Assembly (NCBI RefSeq): GCF_001984175.1
Contig: NZ_MTQP01000068.1
Span: forward strand, 62,001 to 126,000
Length of the DNA stretch: 64,000 nucleotides
DNA from: Saccharothrix sp. ALI-22-I
GTDB taxonomy: Bacteria > Actinomycetota > Actinomycetes > Mycobacteriales > Pseudonocardiaceae
Direction of reading: 5' to 3'
Shown: positions 51,702-61,795 of the stretch, piece by piece
Layout of the letters: every line of letters begins with the position of its first letter
Numbering within the stretch: position 1 is the first letter of the stretch
Position numbers and translations under genes: made by a program
Notes under the pieces: model-generated
Seen by the model: the letters and a program-made list of their open reading frames with translations, nothing else
Database searches by the model: none
What the model was told of the DNA's origin: nothing

Positions 51702-52193
51702 ATGACCGCGATCGACGAACTGCTGCGCCGTAACGCCGAACTGGGCAACATCGTCCCCGGTGATCGTTCCTCACCCCGCCCCTCGATGAGCGTGACAATC
51801 CTGACCTGCATGGACTCGCGCATCCGGGTGTTCGAGATCTTCGGCCTCAAGCAGGGTGAGGCGCACGTGCTGCGCAACGCGGGCGGCGTCGTCACCGACG
51901 ACGTGATCCGCTCGCTGGCGTTGAGCCAGCGCAAGCTCGGCACCCGCGAGGTGCTGCTGGTGCACCACACCAACTGCGGCCTCGAACTGGTCACCGAGGA
52001 CGCTTTCAAGGACGAGTTGGAGCAGGACTCCGGCCTGCGCCCGACGTGGTCGGTCGAGGCGTTCCGCGAAGCCAAGGACAGCGTGCGCGGCTCGATGAAC
52101 CGGGTCCGGCACAGCGCCTTCCTGCCGCACCGCGACAACGTCCGCGGTTTCGTCTACGACGTGCACACGGGACAGCTGACCGAGGTCGTCTGA
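51702..52193 (+). CDS. canB: Beta-class carbonic anhydrase
   Basis: A 163-residue zinc enzyme interconverting CO2 and bicarbonate. Zinc ligands are Cys36 in LTCMDSR, His89 and Cys92 in HHTNCG; the Asp38-Arg40 catalytic dyad is intact. The N-terminal helix IDELLRRN is typical of the small actinobacterial type (M. tuberculosis Rv3588c). The ATG follows AGGAGGTGCGCG. mutY starts 30 bp downstream in the same direction. Confidence 0.94.
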   Translation: MTAIDELLRRNAELGNIVPGDRSSPRPSMSVTILTCMDSRIRVFEIFGLKQGEAHVLRNAGGVVTDDVIRSLALSQRKLGTREVLLVHHTNCGLELVTEDAFKDELEQDSGLRPTWSVEAFREAKDSVRGSMNRVRHSAFLPHRDNVRGFVYDVHTGQLTEVV

Positions 52194-52223
52194 CCGCTCG
52201 GTCGTGGGACACTGTGCGGCGCT

Positions 52224-53093
52224 ATGAGTCTGGACGCCGAGCTCCTCCTCGACTGGTTCGCCGACACCGCCCGCGACCTGCCCTGGCGACGGCCGGAGTG
52301 CACGGCGTGGGGTGTGCTGGTCAGCGAGATCATGTTGCAGCAGACCCCCGTCGCCCGCGTCGAGCCGATCTGGCACGAGTGGCTGGCCCGCTGGCCCACC
52401 CCGTCGGCGATGGCCGAGGCGAGCCAGGGCGATGTCCTGCGCGCCTGGGGCAAGCTGGGCTACCCGCGCCGCGCGCTCCGGCTGCACGCCGCCGCGCAGG
52501 CCATCGCCGAGCAGCACGACGACGTCGTCCCACAGGACGTGGACACGTTGCTCACCCTGCCGGGTATCGGCGCGTACACGGCACGGGCGGTCGCGGCGTT
52601 CGCCTACGGCCAGAAGTGCCCGGTGGTCGACACGAACGTCCGCCGGGTCGTGGCACGGGCCGTGCACGGCGCGGGCGACGCAGGCCCGCCGTCCACGACG
52701 AAAGACCTCCGCGACGTCGAAGTCCTGCTCCCCGACGACGACGCCGCTGTCTACTCGGCCGCGTTGATGGAACTGGGCGCCCTGGTCTGCACGGCCCGCG
52801 CACCGAAGTGCGCCGACTGCCCGGTGTTCGACGCGTGCGCGTGGCAGCTCAACGGCCGTCCCGCCTACGACGGCCCGGCCAAGGCGGTCCAGAAGTTCGC
52901 GGGCACCGACCGCCAGGTGCGTGGCCTGCTGCTGGACGTGCTGCGCGGCACCGACGAGCCGGTGGCCAAGACCCGGCTCGACCTGGTCTGGTCGGACGCG
53001 GGCCAGCGGGACCGGTGCCTGCACTCGCTGCTGGTCGACGGCCTGGTCGAGCAGACGCGGGAAGGCCTGTTCGCGCTGCCCGGGGAGCACTGA
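52224..53093 (+). CDS. mutY: A/G-specific adenine glycosylase (MutY)
   Basis: A 289-residue base-excision enzyme that removes adenine mispaired with 8-oxoguanine. Catalytic Glu35 is in VSEIMLQQT, the helix-hairpin-helix is LPGIGAYTARAVAAFAYG near residue 112, Asp136 is in VVDTNVRRV, and the 4Fe-4S cluster uses four Cys spaced C-x6-C-x2-C-x5-C around residues 191-207. The C-terminal region (about 215-289) is a short winged-helix-like end in place of the full MutT-like domain of E. coli MutY, usual in actinobacteria. A 2H phosphoesterase gene starts 1 bp after its stop. Confidence 0.95.
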   Translation: MSLDAELLLDWFADTARDLPWRRPECTAWGVLVSEIMLQQTPVARVEPIWHEWLARWPTPSAMAEASQGDVLRAWGKLGYPRRALRLHAAAQAIAEQHDDVVPQDVDTLLTLPGIGAYTARAVAAFAYGQKCPVVDTNVRRVVARAVHGAGDAGPPSTTKDLRDVEVLLPDDDAAVYSAALMELGALVCTARAPKCADCPVFDACAWQLNGRPAYDGPAKAVQKFAGTDRQVRGLLLDVLRGTDEPVAKTRLDLVWSDAGQRDRCLHSLLVDGLVEQTREGLFALPGEH

Positions 53094-53094
53094 C

Positions 53095-53592
53095 GTGCAC
53101 GCGCTCGTGGTGTTCTTCGACGCCGAGGCGGACAACGCGGTGCGCGGCCTGTGGCGGCGGATCGGCACGCGGTCCGAGCTGCCCCCGCACCTGACGTACG
53201 CGGCGGCGGGCACGATCGGGCCGAAGGTGCGCGCCGAACTGCGCGAGGACCTGTCCCGGCTCTGGCTGCCCGACGTGTGGCTGCACACGCTCAGCGCCAC
53301 CGAGAACACCCTCCAGCTCGGCGCCATCGTGGACAGCGAGCTGCTGGCCGTGCACTCGGCCGTGCACGACGTGCTCGCGGGCCGGGTGAAGCACCCCAAC
53401 GCCCAGCACCTGCCGGGCAACTGGGTCCCGCACTGCACGCTGCTCAACGGCGAGGACGCCGAGGTGAAGACCGCCTTCGCCGAACTGCACCCGATCACGC
53501 CGATCCGCGCCAAAGCCGAGGAGATGGCGATCGTGGACACTCAGACCGGCGCGATCGACCCGCTCAGGAACGCCTCCACCGCACCCCGGTAG
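53095..53592 (+). CDS. 2'-5' RNA ligase (2H phosphoesterase) family protein
   Basis: 165 residues with the two H-x-T/S signatures of 2H phosphoesterases: HLT in PPHLTYA near residue 35 and HCT in VPHCTLLNG near residue 115. Such enzymes process 2',3'-cyclic or 2'-5' linked nucleotides. The GTG start follows the mutY stop within 1 bp, so it is co-transcribed with mutY; a role in nucleotide or RNA repair is an inference from that position. The 3' end overlaps the convergent alpha/beta hydrolase gene by 52 bp. Confidence 0.8.
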   Translation: MHALVVFFDAEADNAVRGLWRRIGTRSELPPHLTYAAAGTIGPKVRAELREDLSRLWLPDVWLHTLSATENTLQLGAIVDSELLAVHSAVHDVLAGRVKHPNAQHLPGNWVPHCTLLNGEDAEVKTAFAELHPITPIRAKAEEMAIVDTQTGAIDPLRNASTAPR

Positions 53593-54287
53593 ACCTCCGG
53601 CGCCTCGTCGTGCACCACGTGCCCGGATTCCGGCACCACGAGGTGCTGTCCACCGGTCCGCCGCGCCACCTCGGCCATCTGCCCGGCTCGCAACCCGCCC
53701 CGCCCGGCCTCGATCACGAGCATCGGGCACCGGATCGCGTCCACGAAGTCCCAGTACGCCCGCTCGCCCCACTCGGCGGCGATCTCGTACAGGTCGGGCA
53801 GGTGCGCGATGAGGTGCCAACCGTCCTCGCGCTCCTCGAACATCTCCTCCACCCGCGGCACGTTCACCACCGATCGCACGTGCGCCAAAGACCGGAACGG
53901 CACCGGCCACGCGTCGAAGTACCACTTCCAGTCGTCGATCGTGCGGCCCCGGTTGTCCGGCACCACGTCCTCGACCACGACCGCGCGCACCAGATCGGGC
54001 CGGGTCGCGGCGAGCGCCCACGCGTGCAGCCCGCCCATGGAGTGCCCGATCACCACCGCCGGCGCGAGGTCGAACCGCTCGATCACGGCCGCCGCGTCGG
54101 CGACGAAGTCCTCGGTCCGGAACGGCCCCCGCACCGGGTTGCGGCCGTGCCCGCGCGCGTCCGGCGCGACCACCCGCCCGTACGGCTCAAGCCACCGCGC
54201 GACTGTCCACCACGTGCTCGCCCGGCTCATCAGGCCGTGGAGCAGCAGGATGCCCTGCCCCGATCCCCCGAACTCGGCAACGCTCAT
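53541..54287 (-). CDS. Alpha/beta-hydrolase fold protein
   Basis: A 248-residue hydrolase. The oxyanion strand is LLLHGLMSRAS near residue 15, the nucleophile elbow GHSMGG near residue 93, the acid near residue 205 and the His in SGHVVHDEAPE near residue 225. It corresponds in position to Rv3591c of M. tuberculosis. Substrate unknown. The 3' end overlaps the 2H phosphoesterase gene by 52 bp, and its start is 17 bp from the divergent M1 peptidase start. Confidence 0.87.
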   Translation of the reverse strand: MSVAEFGGSGQGILLLHGLMSRASTWWTVARWLEPYGRVVAPDARGHGRNPVRGPFRTEDFVADAAAVIERFDLAPAVVIGHSMGGLHAWALAATRPDLVRAVVVEDVVPDNRGRTIDDWKWYFDAWPVPFRSLAHVRSVVNVPRVEEMFEEREDGWHLIAHLPDLYEIAAEWGERAYWDFVDAIRCPMLVIEAGRGGLRAGQMAEVARRTGGQHLVVPESGHVVHDEAPEVYRGAVEAFLSGSIAPV

Positions 54288-54304
54288 ACGTGCATCATGT
54301 CGGC

Positions 54305-55780
54305 ATGGCCATCAGCCCGAAGGCACGCCCGTACCTGTTCGTCCTCGTCCTGGTGCTGGTGGCTGCCGGGATCGTGGTGGCCAGACTGCCGCAGGACCAG
54401 CCGACCGCGGCACCGACCACGACCGGCGTGACGACCCCGCCGGTGGTGAACGCCGAGGGCGGCGACGGCGCGGGTGACGCGTACTACCCGCAGGACGGCA
54501 ACACCGGCTACGACGTCAGCGCCTACGACGTGTCGATCAGCTACGACCCGACCACCAAGCGGCTGGACGGCGTCGCGAAGATCACCGCCAAGGCGACCGC
54601 CGACCTGTCCCGGTTCAACCTCGACCTGTACGAGCTGGAGGTCTCGAACGTCGACGTGGGCGGGACGAAGGCCACGAGCTTCGAGCGGGAAGGCGACCAC
54701 GAGCTGGTCGTCGTGCCCGAACGCGCGCTGCGCAACGGCGAGGAGTTCACCACCACCGTCGCGTACGGCGGGCAGCCGACCGTGGTGGAGGACCGGGCGC
54801 TGGGCCGCAGCGGTTGGCAGATCTCCTCGACCGGTGGCGCGTTCGCGGCCGGTGAGCCGCACTCGGCGACCACCTGGTTCCCGGCCAACGACACCCCGCG
54901 CGACAAGGCGACGTTCGCGTTGACCGCGCGGGTGCCGCAGGGCTGGTCGGTGGTCTCCAACGGCGTCGAAGAGGGCTCGGCCAGCGCGGACGGCTGGACG
55001 ACGTTCCGCTGGGTCGCGGAGCAGCCGATGGCCACCTACCTGACCACGGTCGCGATCGACCGGTGGACGATCGAGCGGTCCACCCTGCCCGACGGCACCC
55101 CGGTCGTGGACGCCTACGCGCCGGGCGCGCAGAACGGCCGGCAGCACCAGGAACGGCTGCCGGAGGTGCTCGCGTTCCTGTCGGAGAAGTTCGGCCCCTA
55201 CCCGTTCGAATCGGCGGGCGGGATCTTCCTGGCCGACAACATCGGCTTCTCGCTGGAGACCCAGACCCGGCCCATCTACGCCGGGTGGGCCGACCTGGAC
55301 ACCGTGGTGCACGAGAACGCGCACCAGTGGTTCGGCGACTCGGTGACCTTGGAGAACTGGGCCGACATCTGCCTCAACGAGTGCTTCGCCAGCTACGCCC
55401 AGTGGCTGTGGGACGAGGCGAAGGGCGGCGAGGACCTCGACGCCCGGTACCGCGCCGAGATCGAGCGGACCGGCGACCGCGACGCGTACTGGGGCCGCAA
55501 GCTCTACGACATGGGCCGCGGCAACGAATTCCGCGGCGTCTACGACAAGGGCCAGCTCGCGCTGCACGCGTTGCGCCGCCAGGTCGGCGACCAGGCGTTC
55601 GACCAGGTCCTGAAGGGCTGGACGGCCACGCACCGGGACAGCAACGCGTCGTGGCCCGAGTTCGAGGCGCACGTGGAGCAGGTCTCGGGGCAGGACCTGG
55701 ACGCGTTCTTCGCCGCGTGGTTCCGGGGCGACGAGGTCCCCGCCGACGAGTACCTCTACCCCGGCTCGCTGCGCCGTTAG
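54305..55780 (+). CDS. M1-family zinc metallopeptidase, membrane-anchored or secreted
   Basis: 491 residues. A hydrophobic N-terminal segment (YLFVLVLVLVAAGIVVA) serves as anchor or signal, then a beta-sheet domain, then the gluzincin domain with HENAH (zinc His pair and Glu) near residue 339, and NECFASY with the third ligand Glu about 20 residues on. The exopeptidase GAMEN site reads GFSLETQTRP, the variant common in a bacterial M1 subgroup. It probably cleaves peptides outside the membrane. The ATG at 54305 is chosen over an upstream GTG because it starts the basic segment before the anchor. Confidence 0.88.
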   Translation: MAISPKARPYLFVLVLVLVAAGIVVARLPQDQPTAAPTTTGVTTPPVVNAEGGDGAGDAYYPQDGNTGYDVSAYDVSISYDPTTKRLDGVAKITAKATADLSRFNLDLYELEVSNVDVGGTKATSFEREGDHELVVVPERALRNGEEFTTTVAYGGQPTVVEDRALGRSGWQISSTGGAFAAGEPHSATTWFPANDTPRDKATFALTARVPQGWSVVSNGVEEGSASADGWTTFRWVAEQPMATYLTTVAIDRWTIERSTLPDGTPVVDAYAPGAQNGRQHQERLPEVLAFLSEKFGPYPFESAGGIFLADNIGFSLETQTRPIYAGWADLDTVVHENAHQWFGDSVTLENWADICLNECFASYAQWLWDEAKGGEDLDARYRAEIERTGDRDAYWGRKLYDMGRGNEFRGVYDKGQLALHALRRQVGDQAFDQVLKGWTATHRDSNASWPEFEAHVEQVSGQDLDAFFAAWFRGDEVPADEYLYPGSLRR

Positions 55781-55809
55781 CGCGGCCCGTCCTGCGGTAA
55801 CGTCGAGGC

Positions 55810-56118
55810 ATGGCGGTTGTGAAGATCAATGCGATCCACGTGCCCGACGGCTCTGGCCCGGAGTTGGAGAAGCGGTTCGCCGCGCGACTGGGCGCGGTCG
55901 ACTCCGAACCCGGTTTCCTCGGCTTCCAGCTCCTGCGGCCGGTCAAGGGCGACGACCGGTACTTCGTGGTCACCCAGTGGGAGACCGAGGAGGCCTTCCA
56001 GAACTGGATGGGCGGCCGGGCCAAGGAGGCGCACGCGGGCGAGCGGGCCAAGCCGGTGGGCACCGGGTCGGACCTGCTGGAGTTCGAGGTCGTGCTCAGC
56101 TCCCAGCCCAAGAGCTGA
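55810..56118 (+). CDS. mhuD: Heme-degrading monooxygenase MhuD
   Basis: A 102-residue ABM-fold enzyme (IsdG family, mycobacterial type) that opens haem to mycobilin and releases iron. The key residues are in register with M. tuberculosis MhuD: Asn7 in VVKINAI, Arg26, Trp66 and haem-ligating His75, with FLGFQLLRPVKG conserved. The position between an Rv3591c-like hydrolase and clpC matches Rv3592. No haem-uptake gene is adjacent, and no iron box was noticed before it. Confidence 0.93.
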   Translation: MAVVKINAIHVPDGSGPELEKRFAARLGAVDSEPGFLGFQLLRPVKGDDRYFVVTQWETEEAFQNWMGGRAKEAHAGERAKPVGTGSDLLEFEVVLSSQPKS

Positions 56119-56128
56119 CGATCCGGGG

Positions 56129-56926
56129 TTGACCGAGGCGCTCGACCGCGCGGCGGAGCTGATCAAGGGCGCCGACGCGCTGCTGGTGTGCGCGGGAGCC
56201 GGGATGGGCGTCGACTCCGGCCTGCCGGACTTCCGCGGCGCCACCGGCTTCTGGCAGGCGTACCCACCCTACGAGCGGCTGGGGCTGCGCTTCGAGGAAC
56301 TGGCCGACCCGGTGCACTTCGTGGAGGACCCCACGCTCGCGTGGGGCTTCTACGGGCACCGGCTCGACCTGTACCGGCGCACCGTGCCGCACGACGGCTT
56401 CCGCGTGCTGCGGGACTGGGACGCGCGGGTGTTCACGTCGAACGTGGACGGCCAGTTCCAGCGGGCCGGGTTCACCGAGGTGGCCGAGGTGCACGGCTCG
56501 ATCCACCACCTCCAGTGCGTGGAACCGTGCACGGACGACGTGTGGCCCGCCGACGACCTCGTGGTGGACGTGGACCCGGTGTCGATGCGCGCGACCGGGC
56601 CGCTGCCGTCGTGCCGCAACTGCGGTGGCCTGGCCCGGCCGAACATCCTCATGTTCGGCGACTGGTCGTGGGTCGGAGGGCCGTCGCAGAAGGCGTTGGA
56701 CGGGTTGGTGCAGTGGCGGCGCGCGCACCGGAACCTCGCCGTGATCGAGATCGGCGCGGGTGTCGCGGTGCCGACCGTGCGCCGTCAGGCCGAACTGGCC
56801 AGTGCCGCCTCCGGCGCGCTGATCAGGATCAACCCGCGTGAGCCGGAGGTCCGGCACGGGCGCGGGGTGTCGCTGCCCATGGGCGCGCTCGAAGCGATCA
56901 CCGGGCTGGCACGACGAATCGGGTGA
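56129..56926 (+). CDS. Sir2-family NAD-dependent deacetylase-like protein
   Basis: 265 residues. The NAD-binding motif is CAGAGMGVDSGLPDFRGATGFW near the N-terminus; TSNVDGQFQRAG (usually QNxDxLH) follows near residue 110, then a catalytic VHGSIHHLQC His, and a zinc module C-x4-C with CRNCGG. The changed TSNVD/QFQRAG segment marks a divergent class of sirtuins, some of which act on substrates other than acetyl-lysine. The only plausible start is TTG 56129, 10 bp after mhuD, so translation coupling is likely. The 3' end overlaps the convergent endonuclease-like gene by 29 bp. Confidence 0.82.
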   Translation: MTEALDRAAELIKGADALLVCAGAGMGVDSGLPDFRGATGFWQAYPPYERLGLRFEELADPVHFVEDPTLAWGFYGHRLDLYRRTVPHDGFRVLRDWDARVFTSNVDGQFQRAGFTEVAEVHGSIHHLQCVEPCTDDVWPADDLVVDVDPVSMRATGPLPSCRNCGGLARPNILMFGDWSWVGGPSQKALDGLVQWRRAHRNLAVIEIGAGVAVPTVRRQAELASAASGALIRINPREPEVRHGRGVSLPMGALEAITGLARRIG

Positions 56927-57869
56927 CCACGGCCCGGTGGTCCGTGCCGGGGATGTCGACCACGCGGAACGTGTCCACCGGGCACCGGCTGTCCACCAGC
57001 ACGTGGTCGATGGTCACCGGCGGCGGCCACAGCGCGCCGGACGGCCACGTCGGGTTCAGGCCCTCGCCGACCTGGTCGGCCGCGTCCACGTAACCGTCGC
57101 CGAGCAGTCGGCGCAGGCCGACGTGGTCGAGGGTGGCGTTGAAATCGCCCGCCAGCACACGCACCGGACCGTTGATCTCCCGGGTCGGCAGGCCCGCCAT
57201 GTCCCGCTGCCACCGCTCCGGCCCGGCGTCGATCACCGGCGGCATCGGGTGCACGGACAGCACCTCCATGTCGTCACCGGGCAGGTCGACCAGCGCGCCG
57301 GCCTGGCGCAACGAGCTGGGCGGCGTGAGGGTGCGGGGGAACAGCGGGTAGCGGGACGCGATGCCCGACCCGGAGCCGCCCGGTTCGTCCAGGAAGTGCC
57401 GGTAGGGCAGCACCCGCGCCAGCCCGGCGCGTTCGAAATCGCGGACCATGTCCGGCGTCAGCTCCTGGAGGGCCAGCACGTCGACGTCGTGCGCCTTGAC
57501 GGCCGCCACCACCGCTTCCGCGTCGGCCCTGCCGACCAGCAGGTTCGCCGCCATCACCGTGACGTCCTGGCCGACGCCGACCGGCCGTGAGTCGGGGAAC
57601 GCCCGCGGCGCGACCGCCGCCACCAGCACGACCGCGACCAACAATGTGACGAGGCCGACCACCCAACGCCTCAAGAGCAGCGCGAGTGCGCCCAGGACCA
57701 CGCCCGCCGCCGTGACGTACGGCGTGAGGGCGGTCGTGGCGAGCATGTGGCGGCTGCCGTCGATCCCCAGCAGCCGGGTGACGCCGGCGAGCACGAACGC
57801 GATAGCGGCCACCACCAGCAGGAACGTCGTCCCCCCACGCCTGGTGCGGCGTTCCTCGATGTCGACCAC
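56898..57869 (-). CDS. Membrane-anchored endonuclease/exonuclease/phosphatase family protein
   Basis: 323 residues: three membrane spans in the first about 95 residues, then an EEP domain facing outside. Catalytic marks are MAANLLVGRADAEAVV, LALQELTP (Glu near residue 135), VLAGDFNATLDH near 245, and TDHRAVV near the C-terminus (Asp-His pair). EEP enzymes cleave phosphodiester or phosphate bonds with Mg2+; nucleic acid, phospholipid and nucleotide substrates are all possible. Convergent overlap of 29 bp with the sirtuin-like gene. Confidence 0.87.
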   Translation of the reverse strand: MVDIEERRTRRGGTTFLLVVAAIAFVLAGVTRLLGIDGSRHMLATTALTPYVTAAGVVLGALALLLRRWVVGLVTLLVAVVLVAAVAPRAFPDSRPVGVGQDVTVMAANLLVGRADAEAVVAAVKAHDVDVLALQELTPDMVRDFERAGLARVLPYRHFLDEPGGSGSGIASRYPLFPRTLTPPSSLRQAGALVDLPGDDMEVLSVHPMPPVIDAGPERWQRDMAGLPTREINGPVRVLAGDFNATLDHVGLRRLLGDGYVDAADQVGEGLNPTWPSGALWPPPVTIDHVLVDSRCPVDTFRVVDIPGTDHRAVVTRFVVPAR

Positions 57870-57916
57870 GAGATCCAGTCTGCCCGAAACGGAGGTACGG
57901 CCGACGCCGACAACGC

Positions 57917-57950
57917 CGAAGCGCCCCCCGGAATCCCGGGGGGCGCTTCG
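57917..57950 (-). terminator. Terminator of clpC
   Basis: A perfect 15-bp stem CGAAGCGCCCCCCGG (57917-57931) with 57936-57950 and a 4-nt loop, 27 bp past the clpC stop. Confidence 0.85.
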
Positions 57951-57976
57951 ACTCTGGCGCGTTCAGCCGTCAGGCG

Positions 57977-60535
<2,559 letters not shown>

Positions 60536-60710
60536 TCGCACTCCCTGACTGCTGCGCCGGCGGTCCTCGGGCTCACCCCTGGCCCACCGTCTGGCTGACC
60601 GTGGAGAGCGCGGCACCGTGGGACCACTGTAGTCGTCAAGCCCCGACACTCTCAGTTCCCGTTAGCAGGCAGTCGCGTTCGGGGATCTCTGTCATCGGTA
60701 TCAACGCGTG

Positions 60711-60725
60711 ATCTGCCAGGCAGAT
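60711..60725. promoter_or_regulatory. 15-bp palindrome between clpC and the ferric reductase gene
   Basis: ATCTGCC-A-GGCAGAT, perfect and centred 183 bp before clpC and 159 bp before the divergent gene; regulator unknown. Confidence 0.45.
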
Positions 60726-60741
60726 TCCACGGAACGGCTGT

Positions 60742-60760
60742 TGTCCGCTCAACGCGAACA
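60742..60760 (-). promoter_or_regulatory. ClgR-like operator upstream of clpC
   Basis: TGTCCGC, 5-bp spacer, GCGAACA. It has the CGC-N5-GCG core of actinobacterial ClgR boxes and near-perfect dyad symmetry (one mismatch). ClgR activates clp genes in streptomycetes, corynebacteria and mycobacteria. Confidence 0.7.
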
Positions 60761-60811
60761 TTCAACCGTTCGGCGACGCCGGGGTGACCGACGTCACCGC
60801 TGTGGCGCAGG

Positions 60812-60845
60812 TTAGGTGAACCTCGGTAAGGTTAGGCAAGCCTCA
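60812..60845 (+). promoter_or_regulatory. Two overlapping iron boxes (IdeR/DmdR sites)
   Basis: TTAGGTGAACCTCGGTAAG (60812-60830) and TAAGGTTAGGCAAGCCTCA (60827-60845) each resemble the 19-bp IdeR consensus built on TTAGGTTAGGCTAACC. They end 31 bp before the (2Fe-2S) protein start, over its probable promoter, so repression at high iron is expected. The remaining part of the 341-bp gap 60536-60876 holds the ClgR-like box and the palindrome. Confidence 0.8.
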
Positions 60846-60876
60846 GACCTACCGAACCGACGAGGACCTTCTGGCC

Positions 60877-61680
60877 ATGACCGTACCCGTGAGGGTGACC
60901 GCGTGCGACGTGACAACGCCTGTCGCGGAGTCCGTCCGGCGGGTCGCCGCGCTGTCGCAGGGCTTCGAGGTGCGGTTCGGCCTGCCGGCTGACCGTGGTG
61001 GCTGGGTCGTCTGCTCGGAGTTCGTCGGCGAACCCGAGCGGTTCGACGTGTGGCGCAAGCAGCTGGCCGAGTGGATGCGCGAGCAGTACGGCGAGTCGCC
61101 CGACCGCGCCACCGCCGGGTACGTCATGAGCTGGTACCTCAACGTGGTCGGCATGCTGGGCGGGCTGCTGTTCCACACCGCGCGGCGGGTGCCGTCGCTG
61201 CGGCCCTCCGACGTGGCGTTCCGGCTGGCGCCCGAGGGGCGGCCGCACGCGGTCGGTGCGGCGTTGCTGACGGACGACTTCGCGTGCCTGCCCGACGACC
61301 CGGCGGGCAACCACCCGGCGGCGACGGTGGTGGCCGACGAGACCGCGTTGGCGGCGCTGCTGAGGGCCCGTTTCGCGGCGCACAGCGCGCAGTTCGTGGG
61401 CTCGTTCGGGTCGACCGTGCGGCTGGGGCGTCGGATGCTGTGGGCGGCGGCCACGGACGCCCTGGACAGCGCGGCGTGGACCGCGGGTCAGCTGACCGGC
61501 GACGAGACCGCGGGCGTGATGGACGCGGCGCTGCTGCTGCCGGCCAAGCTCGACCCGTTCACCTCCGCGTCCACCCTGAAGGCCACCGAAACCGGCTGGA
61601 CCAGGCGCCGCGAGAGCTGCTGCTTCCACTTCGTCCTGCCGAACGCCGAAGCCTGCGCCACCTGCCCCCGCGTCTGCTGA
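60877..61680 (+). CDS. FhuF-like ferric siderophore reductase, (2Fe-2S)-binding
   Basis: 267 residues. The C-terminus carries CC-x10-C-x2-C (ESCCFHFVLPNAEACATCP), the unusual 2Fe-2S ligand pattern of FhuF-type ferric reductases, which release iron from imported siderophores in the cytoplasm. The N-terminal part is divergent, with no other recognised domain. Two iron boxes precede it, and a siderophore ABC transporter operon is convergent downstream, so a role in siderophore iron release is well supported by context. Confidence 0.85.
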   Translation: MTVPVRVTACDVTTPVAESVRRVAALSQGFEVRFGLPADRGGWVVCSEFVGEPERFDVWRKQLAEWMREQYGESPDRATAGYVMSWYLNVVGMLGGLLFHTARRVPSLRPSDVAFRLAPEGRPHAVGAALLTDDFACLPDDPAGNHPAATVVADETALAALLRARFAAHSAQFVGSFGSTVRLGRRMLWAAATDALDSAAWTAGQLTGDETAGVMDAALLLPAKLDPFTSASTLKATETGWTRRRESCCFHFVLPNAEACATCPRVC

Positions 61681-61683
61681 CCA

Positions 61684-61795
61684 CGTTCTGAACGCTCAAC
61701 TCACCCGTTCCCAACGTAGGACACGCGCGTTCCCAACGTAGGACACGCGCGTTCCGAACGTAGGACACGCGCGAGAGTCGAACGTTCACGTCGGG
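61684..61795. repeat. Tandem array of 22-bp repeats (array 2)
   Basis: Five contiguous units: 61684-61705, 61706-61727, 61728-61749, 61750-61771, and a longer diverged unit 61772-61795. The second and third are identical and the fourth differs at one base; all begin CGTTCYSAACGT-like and end GACACGCG. The last begins CGAGAGTCGAACGTTC, the same unit type as array 1 at 32753. It fills the whole space between the convergent FhuF-like and FecE-like genes. Confidence 0.92.

Noticed and set aside
54284..55672. A 462-codon minus-strand frame opposite the M1 peptidase
   Set aside because: It mirrors a gene with clear catalytic motifs and has only Arg/Val/Gly-rich antisense composition and no ribosome site.
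61684..61795. CRISPR array
   Set aside because: Units are contiguous 22-mers without spacers, and no cas gene is nearby.
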